A DNA stretch of 64,000 bases from Aptenodytes patagonicus. Its lineage: Eukaryota; Chordata; Aves; Sphenisciformes; Spheniscidae. The notes beneath the pieces are model-generated. The model was not told where the DNA came from and searched no databases. It was given only the letters and a program-made list of their open reading frames with translations. The stretch spans positions 3,038,001 to 3,102,000 of the forward strand of contig NC_134982.1 in assembly GCF_965638725.1 (NCBI RefSeq). The letters are read 5' to 3'. Of the stretch, positions 34,054 to 48,766 are shown one piece after another (positions within the stretch are counted from its first letter, which is position 1; the number at the start of each line of letters is the position of its first letter). A program made the position numbers and the translations under genes.

Positions 34054-35766
34054 AAGGAAAAGAAAAATGACATCCAAACCCTGAGTTGTGCCGTCTGCTG
34101 TGACCTCTTTTAATTTAAGGTAGAGCTTGTATTTTTCTCTTTTTACTTGGGAAAAGCAAAGTTTGGGAAAACTTTAATTTTAGTAATAGGTGGCTTGTGA
34201 GAGCCGAAGAGTAGTTATTGGACTTCTGAAGTAAGCTGCTTAACCATTCACATGCTGTATATATAAATGTAAATATTCTTGGGGAGCCAGGACTGAAGCT
34301 CATGCTGTTTTTACTTTCATATGTGTTCTTGTCCTCTTCGAGAGCATCCAGTAATACTGGACCACGTTATTTCTTTGAACAACATAGAATGAGGTTGGCA
34401 ATAAGCCCACTGCCAAGGGGGAAAAGTAGAAGCGTGCTTGCTTTACGAAGAAAAACGTACAGATACTTGTCCCAATCTCCACCTCGTTCTTAGCTGACAT
34501 CTGTGTGTTCACCTTTGGTTTTTCCAAGGTGCACATCACTGTCTCTGGTTTCTACTGAAGTCCTTTCATAAGTTTTTTCTTAACCCATGTGGAAGGAGCT
34601 TGGTCATGAGATACTATGTCTTAATCTTCGTTACTGAATCCCTAATTGCTAGGCGGTCGATGCTATTGTATCACCGGTATTATAGGTTTTCTGCCGTGCC
34701 CTCCCTCTGGCTGCAGTGCCGTTGGAAGGATGCCCCTGGAAAAGTGCCCTTCACCCAGGAGCAATGAAAACTTCCCAGGGTCGGCTGAGAGTATTGCCAT
34801 TCCTGAAATAACTCGGGGGATTAAAAACCAATAATAATAAAGATGGATTTGCTGACTTCCAGATTGCCACGAAGACTGTTGCAACCACCAAACAGCCCAG
34901 ACTAATAAAAAAAAAAAGCTTAAAAATTAGCCATCTCGGTTTAATTTAATGGAAAATTACACTCTTTTCTTAATTTAAAGGAAGATTATACTCTGTCCAC
35001 ACTGTCAGTGTAACTTCTCCTGTGCAGACCAGCGTCCCTTCCCGCTGCGCTGGAGCATCCACCGAGCACGTGGCCAGGAGTTTGAGGATGATTTGCTGGG
35101 AGTGCCTTTGGCTGGCACGGGGGGCTTTCAGACAGCAAAACAAAAACCTGCCTCTTCTAATTTAATGTTGGTTTTAATCCGCATCCGTAGCGGTAGCCTG
35201 CTAAAATCTAAATCAAATCGGGAGGTGGGGGTTGAATTTATTAAGCTTCTGCTTAATCTGGGTGGAATAATGCAAGAGGCTCCGAGAGCACCGAATCACT
35301 TTGGTTTATTGGGAATCTGGTTTAAAAAAACAAAACAGATTTTTTTTTTTTAAATTTTTTTCTTGAGAGGCTGAGCATGCGGAGCTATTTCCGATTAATG
35401 CTAACACCTTGCTCAAAGGCGTCCTTGAGGGTTAAAGAAACGCTTTTCTTTCTGCCCTCCTGGATGGAGACACTGGAGTGTCAGAAGGTGAAGTGATCTG
35501 CCCAGGGTGTGTCTCCTGAGCCTGAAGTCAGGCTAATCCTCCGGTCCCAGTGCTTTGAGATAGACCCGCCTGCCCTTTCCCTTCGTAGCAAGCTCCTCCA
35601 GAAGATCAAGAGGTTATTGAAGCTAGCGAAGCCCGGACACGGCATATAAAGTGGAATAATTATGCTAGAGGTGAGATTATGGAAGTAGAGGTTCACAGAG
35701 ATGTTCTCCTCCTGCCCAGGTGGGTACCTGCCTGGGGGGCATGGTTTTGGTGACCTGGTAGCTCTC

Positions 35767-35963
35767 AAAAATGTCTTTACTGAAAGAGTGGTGAAACATT
35801 GGACCAGGCTGCCCAGGGAAGTGGTGGAGTCCCCATCCCTGGAGGTATTTAAAAGACGTGTAGATGAGGTGCTTAGGGACATGGTTTAGTGGGCATGGTG
35901 GTGTTGGGTTGACGGTTGGACTCGATGATCTTGGAGGTCTTTTCCAACCTTAATGACTCTGAT
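35767..35963 (+). mobile_element. CR1 LINE 3' fragment, plus orientation
   Basis: This is about 197 bases of the CR1 3' end. One frame reads [20 protein letters not shown] and continues to RDMV and a TAG stop at about 35887-35889, which is the CR1 reverse-transcriptase ORF C-terminus. The short CR1 3'UTR follows, with GGACTCGATGATCTTGGAGG and a degraded terminus at 35958-35963. The copy is 5'-truncated and its residual reading frame is intact. It lies in MYO5B intron 1. Confidence 0.92.
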
Positions 35964-38841
35964 CTACACGAATTTAATTGGCAAACGTACGGCGTGTGAA
36001 GCCTCTTTGGAGGGAGCGGGTTGCAGAAGTTGGAGGCGAGGAAGGCAGGCGATGTGAGCATGGTGCTCCAGCGTGCCCCCACCATGGGCTGCCTCCAAGC
36101 CTCGGTGGGTTTTAATTAAAGCTCGCCTTGTAAAGGTCTAAGAATGACAAAGTGCTTTTATTTCAGTGCTGTACGGTTTGACATACTTGGGATTTATGGG
36201 TGAAAGGGAAGGGTTGGATGCGGGTTTGTGTAGCAGCCTGCCCTGCCTGGAGGGCCGAGCACTTGCATCTCTGCTGGAGCGCAGCAAGGAGGGGAGGACA
36301 GTGAAAATGCACAACAAAAAAAACAGTGGTCCCCTTTTTGGACGTGTGTGTGCATGCACGCACGAGAGGACAGCATTATAGATGCTTGGGGAAATGCATT
36401 CATAACAGCCTATTTTAACAGCCCGCAGCTATTTAGCAGGATGGGAAGCGCTCGGTGCGGGGAGTGCTTGCGCTGGAGCAGCAATCGCATTCGGGATCTC
36501 CCAGCCAGGGAACGAGTTACCCCCAGGGCTCCTGAGACCTTGCAAACACCCATGCCTTACTGCCTCCTGTGCTGTGGAATCCCTTGCGTACATGTGTATG
36601 CACAAGAGTCTTGGAGAATCGGGTTTATTATTAAAATTCTGTAGTTTTGTGGTTGAGATGGCTGATGGGACGTGAAATCTTTTACCACCAGGTTGTAAGT
36701 CCATCCCTGGGTGGTGGATGCTGAGAGCTGCTACCCTCCGACAGTGGTTCCCATGTCTCACCCAGGCATTGGATGGCTCCTGGCCATGGTTGGTGATGAA
36801 TTGCCGAGAGGTGAAGACTTACTGCTGCTGGAGATGGACCCAAATTTCATCCACCAAAGCGTGCGCAAGCACCACCGTGGTTTTTGGCTTGCTTTGGGCT
36901 CAGCGTGCCCTTCTCTGCACCTGTCTGTCCAGGCAGGTCCATGGCTCAGCCCAGTCCCGTGTGCAGGTGGAGAATTTGCAGGACTCCAGCCAAGACCAGC
37001 AACATCTTGTTTTTGAGGCTGCCTTGAGCCGGGTACATCCTGATCCCTGGCTATTTTGGGCATTTCTACAGCGTGTTTGATCTCTCTTCTGCCAGGAGAG
37101 AGCTGGCACCAGATGAAACCGCGGCGGTGGGGATGAAAAGGCAGGCAAGGCATTTTTCAGGAGCTGCAGCAATGGTCTGTAGAGCCCTTCCTGTAGTGTT
37201 GGAGCCTGGAGAAACTGGGGCGAGGTGCAGGGGATGAGGAAAGCTGAGTGATGCATCGCCAGCTGCATCTACTCCTTGTTTCATGGTCTGACCAAAGATG
37301 GGGCTCCTGGCTGTGCTGCAGGGATGTTGCATCTCTTGCAGTGCTGCTTGCTGGAGGGGACAGGGGAAATTGGGCTGGGGGTCCCAAACTGGCCCCTTCC
37401 CCATGGCAGCCTCCCTTCCTCGTGGCAGGGAAAGCGCTGAGGGCTTGTGGGGTGCTAGAGGTGGTGTGCTGGGAAAAGTCTCCTTATTTATTTTATTTTT
37501 TTTTTTCCCCTCCCTGATAAAACTGCTGTTCTGGCAATATATTTGTTTAGCTCCATTAACATCCAAGGGTTCCCGCTGCTGTAGCTATTGAGCAACTCTA
37601 AAAATAATTGTAAAAATCTATTGCTCTTCAGCTGCAGAGCAGGCTGTTAGACAGCTGCTGCTGCTTTAACTCTTGGGTCGCTCCGAGCGTTGTTTGACCG
37701 TTGTGTGCCAGGGGTTTGGTTTTAAGACGAGGGACAAAGCCATCTTTGGTGCTCCAGTGCTGGTGTCGCTTGGATTTGCTGTGGTTTCCCCCAGCACCTT
37801 GTGTTTTGTGTAAGAATAAGTTTACATAGATCTTATTTCAATCAACAGGAAGAGTTGGGTCGGGGACATGCCCCCAAAAATGCCAATAAAGAAGTGATCA
37901 TTGAAGGGTTCCTGTTGACTCTATGTTGGCTGGCCGAGTCCAGGATCAGGCTGGCTTTACGGGACTGTGTCTAGCAAATAAAGCCTGACTCAAGGTGACC
38001 CCTTGCAAGGATGGAGCAATTGTGGGTTCCTTGTTCTCAGGACCTTGCCCTGGCAGCCCCACGAGCAGGGAAACTGGTGCCTGCTCTGGCAAAAGAAAGG
38101 TGGATGTGTAGAGGGTGAGGGAAATCCGTGCATGGAGGTTGCAGCGTTACTGCTGGGTCTGCAATGCGTTTGTCCCAACTCCTGAGAGCAAGTACTGGAG
38201 GTCTCAGCGCAGCAGCAGCTACTTACTCAGCACGGGGGGGGGATGCTTTTATGCAGTCTGGGCAGAGTATTTATCTCTGAATCATAAAAGCAAATTAAAT
38301 CTCATTAGCAGGAGGTGGCGTGGCTCTGAGTAATGCCATAATCTCATTACACGTGAGCCGTGCTGCTCGCTCTTGGATTTTGTCCCTTCATGGACGCTTT
38401 GGCTGGGCTGTACGGGTCCACCTTTGGGATTTCCTCTCGGAGGCTTAAGGGTGGCCTGGACTTCGGAGATGCTAAAAAGGTTAAATGTTGCATCTAACCA
38501 TTTTTCGGGAGCCTTGAAGCCTGTTTGCAGGTTCGCCTCCAACCGAAGAAGTTGGCTTTGGTGTCTTCTGTTGTCTGCTTAGCTCTATGGCAGTGGGTTT
38601 GGGTTCGGGCTTGCTCTGTGGGGAGGAACCTGTCGTCTTGTGCAGAAGAAATATGCTTTGGTGTACGGTCTGCTGGGGGGGAATTGCGTTATTTCATAAA
38701 AGCTTCTAGAAGGCTGGGGTTTTTTGGTGTTTTTTTTTTTTCCTAGGGAAATTAAATTTCACATTTACGTTGAGTTTGTACCCCGCTTTGTTAGACTGGT
38801 AACAAGCCAGTGTACACCTCGTCCAGGAGAAGCCTGATTGA

Positions 38842-38864
38842 AAGTCTGATTGAAAATCAGACTT
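38842..38864 (+). repeat. Perfect 9-base inverted repeat overlapping a direct repeat
   Basis: The arms aagtctgat and atcagactt flank a 5-base loop (tgaaa). The segment ctgattgaaa also occurs twice in direct orientation, at 38834-38843 and 38846-38855. It lies about 190 bases before MYO5B exon 2. Confidence 0.85.
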
Positions 38865-39050
38865 CTGGTCTATAATTTATCTCAAAACCTAAAATTAGAA
38901 TTTTTTTTTTTGACTGAAGTAAATGGTTTAGCTGCCCTGACTTTACAATGTGTGTGGGATTGTATCCATGGTGAATTAATTTATTTCTGATTTAATTTCC
39001 TGAGATTTCCTTGTGTTTAAGCTTTTTCTTTCTTCCCCCTCCCCCCCCAG

Positions 39051-39161
39051 TACACTAGGGTTTGGATTCCTGACCCTGATGAAGTTTGGAGATCGGCAGA
39101 AATTATCAAGGATTACAAAGAGGGAGATAAAAGCCTTCATCTGAAACTTGAAGATGAAACT
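39051..39161 (+). CDS. MYO5B: MYO5B coding exon 2 (residues 10-46)
   Basis: This exon is 111 nt in phase 0 at both ends and encodes [18 protein letters not shown], then [19 protein letters not shown]. It forms the main part of the N-terminal SH3-like subdomain that precedes the myosin motor core. RVWIPDP.EVW is the class V signature in this region. DEVWRSAE and LEDET match the Vb paralogue better than Va (EEVWKSAE) or Vc. The acceptor follows a long pyrimidine tract ending in eight C and AG; the donor is GTAAGC. The exon contains no ATG, so an ORF scan for starts would miss it. Confidence 0.95.
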
Positions 39162-42100
39162 GTAAGCTTTTAAACATTGTTATTCTTTTCAGTAATTTAA
39201 AGCTTCGAATTAATGTGTGAAGAAGCCTGGGCCATCTCATATTTTTTAGAAAGTATTTTTAAATGTGTTTTATTGCCTTAGCGCTTCCAGCTTTTCCCTG
39301 CCCGCTCCCTCCCCAGACACTCGTGTTAAAGTAGGTTGCGAGAAAAGCCCTTGACCCCTCTCGTCTCTTTTCATCCTCTGGCAAAGTTGTAATAGTCTGT
39401 GATATGAGAATGAGGGGGTTTTTTTATAGCAGCAGTATGTTAGAAGTATCAGTTTATGGTTTTTGCTGCTGAACAAATTGGAAAGAGCGCGGCTGGTGGC
39501 ATCTACTCAAACTTGGGTACCGATGGAAAAATTGCATAGAGCACAGAAATGACTGCTGTGCAACAGCTTTCTCCATGCCTTAGTTTTTCTCTTTAAGTAT
39601 AGTCTTATGTAAAACCCTTTTTTCTCCCTTTTTTTTTTTTAATAAAAAAGCTCTAAAAGACAAAAATGAGAAACTCCTTTAAATGTAGGTGTTTTTTAGC
39701 AAGTGCCGCTTTCAAATGCACCAACAGTCCAGGCTCACAGCATGTGTGCAGCCGGCGAGAAATCATTCCCAAAGCAGGACGGAGGCTGGGGAAGAGCAAC
39801 TGCTTTCTGTCCCGCACAAAAAGCTCATGAGGTGGGATGTCACGTAACAGCGGGGGATTGCAGATGCAGTTAACAGTGGCATTTGCATCAGCTGCAAAAT
39901 TTGGGTTGTTTATGGGAAGGGAGCAGCCATGCTACCTGCCCGCCATGAGGTGCATTTCCCACACGCGGTGCCTGGTGTAGCAGGAAGAATAAATACATTT
40001 TTTTCATGAAGAATTCCACTTAAATAAGCTTTCTTCACTGAGCAGATGGGGTTTCCTTAATTGTCTAGAGGGTGATCTGCTCTGTTGCTAAAAGAGTTAA
40101 TAGAGGCCACTTTCTCCAAATTGAAAATGCTCCGAGAAGGGTGAGTAATTCACGTCCCCTGCCAGCCGACCATTTCCATACTGCGGGGAATATTTTCACC
40201 CTATTACTTAATGGGAAGATGGAGAAGAGGAATGAGACACGCTTGATTAGGCTGTTCATCAAAACAATTCTTCTTTCAGAGCAGCGCAAGTGCGGGCCGT
40301 TTGCAGTACGTGAATGTGCCAGGTTTGCAAAGAAAGTGATTCATGTTGAAATCCGCACCCGGTGCATGGTGCTGTTGGCTCTGCCAGGGTTGGCCCCGGC
40401 TGCGCTCGTTGTCCTCCCCGATTTGCTCTTCCAGCATAGGGCAGCTTTCTGAGGGGGGTGAAGGACAGATGATGCTACTCTTGGAGATGCTTTTTCCCTC
40501 TGTGGTGATACATCTGGATGAGGAGGTGCTCGGATGCCACCTCACTGTCCCTTGGAAGCACCAGGCATGTCCTTGTAGGACCAGGGGTCACTGCCTCTTG
40601 CTTCTTGGTGGGCTCCCTGCCCAGTAGCCCTGTGGTTGGACCTCCTGGATTCACCATCCTGTGTCTATCATTCTCTATTTCAAGTCCTATCAGTCATCCT
40701 TTGAGCATATCTTTTCTCTAATGACCTGATGCTTCATGCTCATGATGCAAGCACGATGCTCACGTTGGGTGCGTTCCTGCCATTCCATGCATCTGCTTGT
40801 CCCTGCCTCCCGGTGGTATCTGATGCCAGGCACCCGATGCCAGGTGGGAATGCCCCTTGTTGCAGGTATTGCTGAGCGCTGCAAACTCCAGGCGTCTTTT
40901 CTGGTTGAGATCTTCAGTAGTTTTAGTACTTGGAGGCGGAGGGGAAGAAATATAATTTCTTGCTCTTTAATCTGGGTATTTTCCTGGAAACCAAAGGGGT
41001 TAAGAAGTCCTGCAAGGTCTAGCCTTTTTGTACAGCTGAGTTTAGGGTCAGCAACGTTAAAGTACAAGGAGATTAAAGGATTACTAGGTGTTGTAGATGG
41101 TAGCTTAATAAGCATGTCACTGTCATGGTGAAACACAGGAACATCTCATTTTGGGGTTGTGCAAGAGCGCGCTGCTTACTGTGGGTGCTCCCACAGACCC
41201 CTGTTTGATGCTCTTCTGTATGAAACCCCGCCTGGACCCAAGTCACGTTGGGCTGAAAAGCTTTAGCGAAGGGGAACAGCACGCATCTACGTCAGATGGA
41301 GATACTGAGCATACATATCTTCAGGGGTTTTGAAGCTGTGGAAAGCCTTTTGTTCCTGACAGCTAACGTGCATTACCCAACTGTTTAGTGCTTCTCTTTT
41401 GTCCTTGTGCTTTCAGTGAATTTTCATGGATTTTTGTGGTTTCTGGCTGTACTCTGTATGCAAGGGTACTCCTTCTGAATGAAGAGCTGATTTTTAAATA
41501 TCGCAAGGGATCCCTGGTGTGTTTGCCATTAAGATGTGAGACTGAGTGCAAGCTGTTGAAAATTGGCATTGGCAACGTGGAATTGGAGTATAAAACAAGC
41601 CTGAGGTTGTCGGATGTGCTGTGTGAGCCTGTCCTTGTGCACTTGGGTCAGCTTTTCTTGTGCTGTTTGCGCGGGCAGCGATCCAGTGCCGGTGCAATGG
41701 TAGTGGTGCCCTTTTGCTTGTGAACTGGGATTCCTGCCTTCTGCTGGGAGCTGAGCATCGGGACCCCTTCCTGAGACACCCTGTGGGAAGCAACATCACA
41801 GGCGATTTTTCTTCCTCCACTGTAAAGGAAAAAAAATTACACTTTTTCTGTAGTTGGTGGCTCTGCTGTTCATTTGGGGATGAGTCAAAAATAGTTAGCA
41901 TATGGGCAGCCGTATGCTTCAACGGCATAACCTGGCTCTTCAGATATTGAAGCAGCAGGGACTCCGTGGTTCTCCACGTCCTTCTCTGCTTGAAGGGGTG
42001 TAAGGTTTTGAGTATAAAAGTAACTTGAATTAAAGATGAGTTGAGAAATCACTCTGATGGGAAGAACATGGTCTAGTTTGAAATAAGGCTGCTTTTCAAA

Positions 42101-42466
42101 GAGCATGAAGAAGCTTAGATCAGCTGAAGCTGTGGTTTTCTGTATGGTACCTGTTACTGCTCAGAGCTGGCTAAAGGCTATTTGCCCTAAGGCTGGCCTG
42201 AAAACAACTCGGGTATGCTCAGGTTGGTGCTTGTGGACCATCTGTTGGCCAGCTCAAAGCCATTTACCAAGGGGGTGACCTGTCACCTGGTAGCATGTCA
42301 TCCAGCTCCCTTATAGCATTTAGCATAAAGGGGCTTTCATTTAATTTAGGGTAGGATGTGTAAGTATTTTATAGTATCAGGGTGGAGTTATGCTTGGATA
42401 AGTTACAAGACATCGAAGGAGCTGTTGGTTTTTGTGTTCTCATGTTCCTCATGTGTGTGTCTTCAG
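39162..42466 (+). other. MYO5B: MYO5B intron 2 (3.3 kb)
   Basis: Donor GTAAGC, acceptor CTTCAG. Only chance open frames and short T-runs (for example 39627-39640) are visible. No transposon or RNA gene was recognised. Confidence 0.85.
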
Positions 42467-42638
42467 CTCTACGAATATCCTGTTGACCTCCAAGGAAATG
42501 AGCTGCCTTTCCTACGCAATCCGGATATCCTGGTGGGAGAGAATGACCTGACGGCCCTGAGCTACCTGCACGAGCCCGCGGTCCTCCACAACCTCAAAGT
42601 CAGGTTCCTCGAGTCCAACCACATCTACACATACTGTG
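42467..42638 (+). CDS. MYO5B: MYO5B coding exon 3 (residues 47-103 plus first base of Gly104)
   Basis: This 172-nt exon enters in phase 0 and leaves one base of a glycine codon. It encodes the end of the SH3-like region ([19 protein letters not shown]) and the entry to the motor domain, [20 protein letters not shown] (residues 64-83), one of the most conserved stretches in class V myosins. It ends [14 protein letters not shown]. The ESNHIYTY sequence is the Vb form, where Va has DSKLIYTY. The donor is GTGAGT at 42639; the acceptor is TTCAG after a TG-rich tract. Codons in the second half are GC-rich compared with the flanking introns, as expected of conserved coding sequence. Confidence 0.97.
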
Positions 42639-45054
<2,416 letters not shown>

Positions 45055-45384
45055 TGAGTGGGCGCTCAGTCAACAGGGTCGGATCGAACTGTCGGATCAA
45101 AAGCGGGCAAATATCCAATTAAATATTGCAAGTATGCAATTAAAGTGAAGTCATGGAAAAGAGTGTGAAACTCCCAGATTTTCATCTCTGCTGAGAATAT
45201 GGTGTCTTCTATCATGCCTTTATATCCCTGAGCTGGTATGGTATCTCCCCATCATGGTGGCCGTCTTCACCCATGAGTGCTGTAGCTCTGTCCCTCTTCT
45301 GTGAGATGCAAGACGCGGTTCCTGCGGCAGCCTCCCTTGTGTGGTGCAGAACTGCTTCACACTGAAATCTCTTTGAGGTCAGGT

Positions 45385-45906
45385 ATTTAGGCTGCACCTC
45401 GAATACTGTGTTCAGTTTTGGGCCCCTCACTACAAGAAGGACGTCGAGGTGCTGGAGCGTGTCCAGAGAAGGGCAATGAAGCTGGTGAGGGGTCTGGAGA
45501 ACAAGTCTGATGAGGAGCGGCTGAGGGAACTGGGGTTGTTCAGCCTGGAGAAAAGGAGGCTGAGGGGAGACCTCATCGCTCTCTACAACTCCCTGAAAGG
45601 AGGTTGTAGCGAGGTGGGGTCGGTCTCTTCTCCCAAGTAACAAGCGATAGGACAAGAGGAAATGGCCTCAAGTTGCACCAGGGGAGGTTTAGATTGGACA
45701 TGAGGAAAAATTTCTTTACTGAAAGAGTGGTTAAACATTGGAAGAGGCTGCCCAGGGAAGTGGTTGAGTCCCCATCCCTGAAGTATTTAAAAGAGGTGTA
45801 GATGAGGCACTTAGGGACATGGTTTAGTGGGCATGGTGGTGTTGGGTCGGCGGTTGGACTCGATGATCTTAGAGGTCTTTTCCAACCTTAATGATTCTAT
45901 GATTCT
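45385..45906 (+). mobile_element. CR1 LINE fragment with reverse-transcriptase C-terminus
   Basis: This is the longest CR1 copy in the window (about 522 bases). The frame from about 45389 reads [20 protein letters not shown] and then [11 protein letters not shown] and [20 protein letters not shown], the well-known C-terminal region of avian CR1 ORF2. A one-base loss in the G-run at about 45616-45619 shifts the frame to a premature TAA at 45638. A second one-base loss near 45780 shifts it again before the RDMV region. The copy ends with TTAATGATTCTATGATTCT. It is dead and 5'-truncated, and lies 330 bases after exon 4. Confidence 0.95.
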
Positions 45907-48660
45907 GTTTCTAATTAATTCTGCTTACCGACTTGACCCCGTTATCAGCTGCTGAGACTGCCGGGCAGGCTGGGCTAATGGGGATTTCGATGGTCCCCAG
46001 GAGCTCACGGGTTCGGTGCAACTGTGATTCAGATGGCGATCCTTTTCCTGCTGCTGCTTGGATGAGTTTCCTGGAAGAAATTCAAACCACTCTGCAAATG
46101 TCATGTTTAATAGCTTGGAGGAAACGGCATTTCAGATAATTTGGTGAGATAATCAGACTAAGCCCAGAAGCTAATGTTGGTCCTCTTCATTGAGACACTG
46201 ATTTTGAGTTAGAAGTTAACTCTGGTGAATACCTGGAGGTATTTGTGGGTCCTTCAAAGCAGTGTCTTCACCAGATGAATGTGGTGTGAGTTTTACTTTA
46301 TTTCTGTGTTTGCTGTGTTGCTGAGGACAGATGCAGGATTTTATTCTTACCAGGTAAGCCATGATCTAAAAGAAAATTTAAGAGGAAGCTGGAAGTTGTT
46401 GCACCGGGGATCATTTTATTATAGTTGTCTGGACCCGCACAGTGTGTTTAGATTTGTTTGTGGGTTAGCTGTGATTTTTATACAGCCCTGGCTTTTAATA
46501 ACAAGAGTAAGCACTGAACCGTTTACCAAGGGTTTCGGCCTGTTTTCTGCTGTGCCTCGGCTGTAAGTGGTGAGTTAGGATGTGTTTCTGATCAAAGATG
46601 AGCCAGAGTTCAATCCGTAAACGCATCTGGAGGAGCACTGCCATGGGCGGAGATCTGATGGGTTGTACCCAAGCTGACTCCAACCTGCAGTTCAGACCTT
46701 CTGCAAGTGCTTGTGCTTTGGGCAGAACCACTTTGGGAAGAACTTAGAAATTTGGGGAGCTGTCTAGCAAAAGAGGAAGGCTTAGGACTGTGTCCTTGTT
46801 ACATGAATCCAGGCTGAGCAGCAAGCTGCATGGTTCTTTGTAGAAGATGTCAGGGTTTGCTGACCCACTGGACAGGATGCATGGATTTTCCTGGGGCCGT
46901 GTCTAAAATATAAGGCAACTGCTTGCTTTTCTGCTGAAGTCTGCGCTAGGGAAGACTTGGTGGTTTCCTGCATCCCTGCGTATTTTGTAGGCAGTGGGCT
47001 AACTGATAGCTCTAGCCAGAGATGCTCAACTCTGTTCTCCTCATCATCAGAGTAAATCTACCTCTGGCAGCCACCTATAATTGATAACTGTTGTCTCTGG
47101 ATGGTTAGGACTGCTCTGTTTGCAAGGGGACACGGCAATAACCACCTTCAAAGCTCTTAAGCAAGACTCTTGCTGTTCAGACAGCACCAGAGCAGCACTG
47201 TCTTGGGCTGGTATTACGGTAATTGCAGGCTTGGGTACACAGAGGGATTCAAATGGGGCTGAGAGGAGATTATAACGTGGATTATAGGAATCTGCCTGGT
47301 TATTTGAAATGTGCCTCAAAATGTAGCGCGCTATATTTTAAATCTGAAAGCTTCTGGGCGGACGTTGTGTTCTCCGCAGTTTGACCCAGGCTTTTCCCTC
47401 CGCCGTGCTGCAGGGAGAGCGGTGGAGCTGCTTGAGCACAGCACATGGATGGCGTGTCTCATGGGTGATGGATGTAGTGTTTTGGAGAGAACCTCTTTTT
47501 GATTTTTTTAAGTGAATTGCTGACTCTGAGAGATGCCTCCTGTCTGAAGCTCTGCTTTAGGCAACGGGGGTGCCACGTGAGCGTGGTGGGACACGGGTAC
47601 TTGGGCAGCTCAGCCGTCAGGATGGAGGTCCGTGAGCGTGTTAAACCTAAACTGGTGCAAAACCATCGCTTGTTTTGCAGTGTCTTAGCTTGTTTAAAAA
47701 CAATTGCATTATGGCTGGTGCATCCTATAGACCAGGAATAAAACTGAAACCTGCAATCTCAGAAGGTCAAACTTGCAATGTGACTGAGAGCAGGAAACCG
47801 GTCTCTGGCCAGCCGTCTGGGTTGGTTTCTTTGTTTATCTATAGAAGCGTGTGCTTGTGTATGTGTATGCATATATAGCCTTACATCTTTTTTAAAAAAT
47901 GAAGTTATTCATTCTAAAACCAAATTAAATGAAAATCACATCGTCGAAAAGTGAAAATAACAATGCTGATGTGCATTTTGTTTGAATTTCTCTGGTTTTC
48001 TTTCAACGAGAGTGCCCTCAATGTGAGTAAGAAAATCAAAACGGGTAAAACAAGCTTTCTCCGTGGAAGATAGCTTGGAAACAGCTGATGTTGTTTGCAA
48101 CATCACCGAGCAAAAAGGTGCTGAGTGAATAACTTGCTGGAGCCACCGAGCAGTCGTTGCTGCGTGAGCTTGTCCGGTGTTTGGTGGCGTGTCATCTCCA
48201 AGTTTTGCAGTGAGCGGCTTCTTCATTTTCATGCTTTTATATGTGTCCATGGGATAACATTCACGCAGTTTGTGTGGCAGAGCAGAACTTGATTAGCTGA
48301 CTCTCAGCAAACTGCTTCCTTGGGATCAGACACCGCACTGGGGTAGTAAACCCTTCCAAAAAAACCCCAAAAAAGCATGGCTGAAATGGCGCTTCAGATG
48401 TTTTTGGGGCCACGGGCAAATAGCGCAAACTTGGAGCGAGTGTGTGAGCGGGCCGGTGGTGCCAGCTTCTCCCTTGCTGTGGGGTTTCAAGGTGCAGTGG
48501 TCCTCTGAGGGCAAACTTTTTGTCCTTTTCATGAAGATCTGGATAAGGAAGGCTGCCAGGTGTGTTGTGCCCTGTTTCTATAGGGCAAACAGAGCAAGGA
48601 CGTAATCAGGAACCATGAAGTCACCTTGAATAGCTCTTCTCCAGTGCAGAAGGCAAGGTC

Positions 48661-48766
48661 ATATGTATATATAAAAATAAATATACACACATATCTAATA
48701 TATATTATATAAAATATATAAAATGCATAATATATGTATGTAATAAGTAGATATATATGCATATTT
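48661..48766 (+). repeat. AT-rich TATA/CACA low-complexity block
   Basis: About 105 bases of TATATA, ATACACAC and TATGTATG units, almost free of G and C apart from the CA/TG steps. It is a degenerate dinucleotide microsatellite in MYO5B intron 4. Confidence 0.8.

Larger units (their letters stand above)
8392..39050 (+). other. MYO5B: MYO5B intron 1 (30.7 kb)
   Basis: The donor is GTGAGC and the acceptor follows a strong C/T-rich tract ending in CAG at 39048-39050. There are no further coding exons in phase. It holds the downstream half of the CpG island, a second CpG cluster near 13.48-13.92 kb, an exon-like segment at 12302-12348, a composition-distinct stretch at 19749-20040, a GT-rich tract at 20161-20240, two CR1 fragments (30976-31176 and 35767-35963), a possible terminal-repeat-like segment near 37.85-37.99 kb, and several simple repeats listed separately. 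The remainder shows only chance open frames; no RNA gene was recognised. Confidence 0.85.

Noticed and set aside
45212..45655. 147-codon minus-strand frame
   Set aside because: It is the antisense of the CR1 reverse-transcriptase fragment at 45385-45906.
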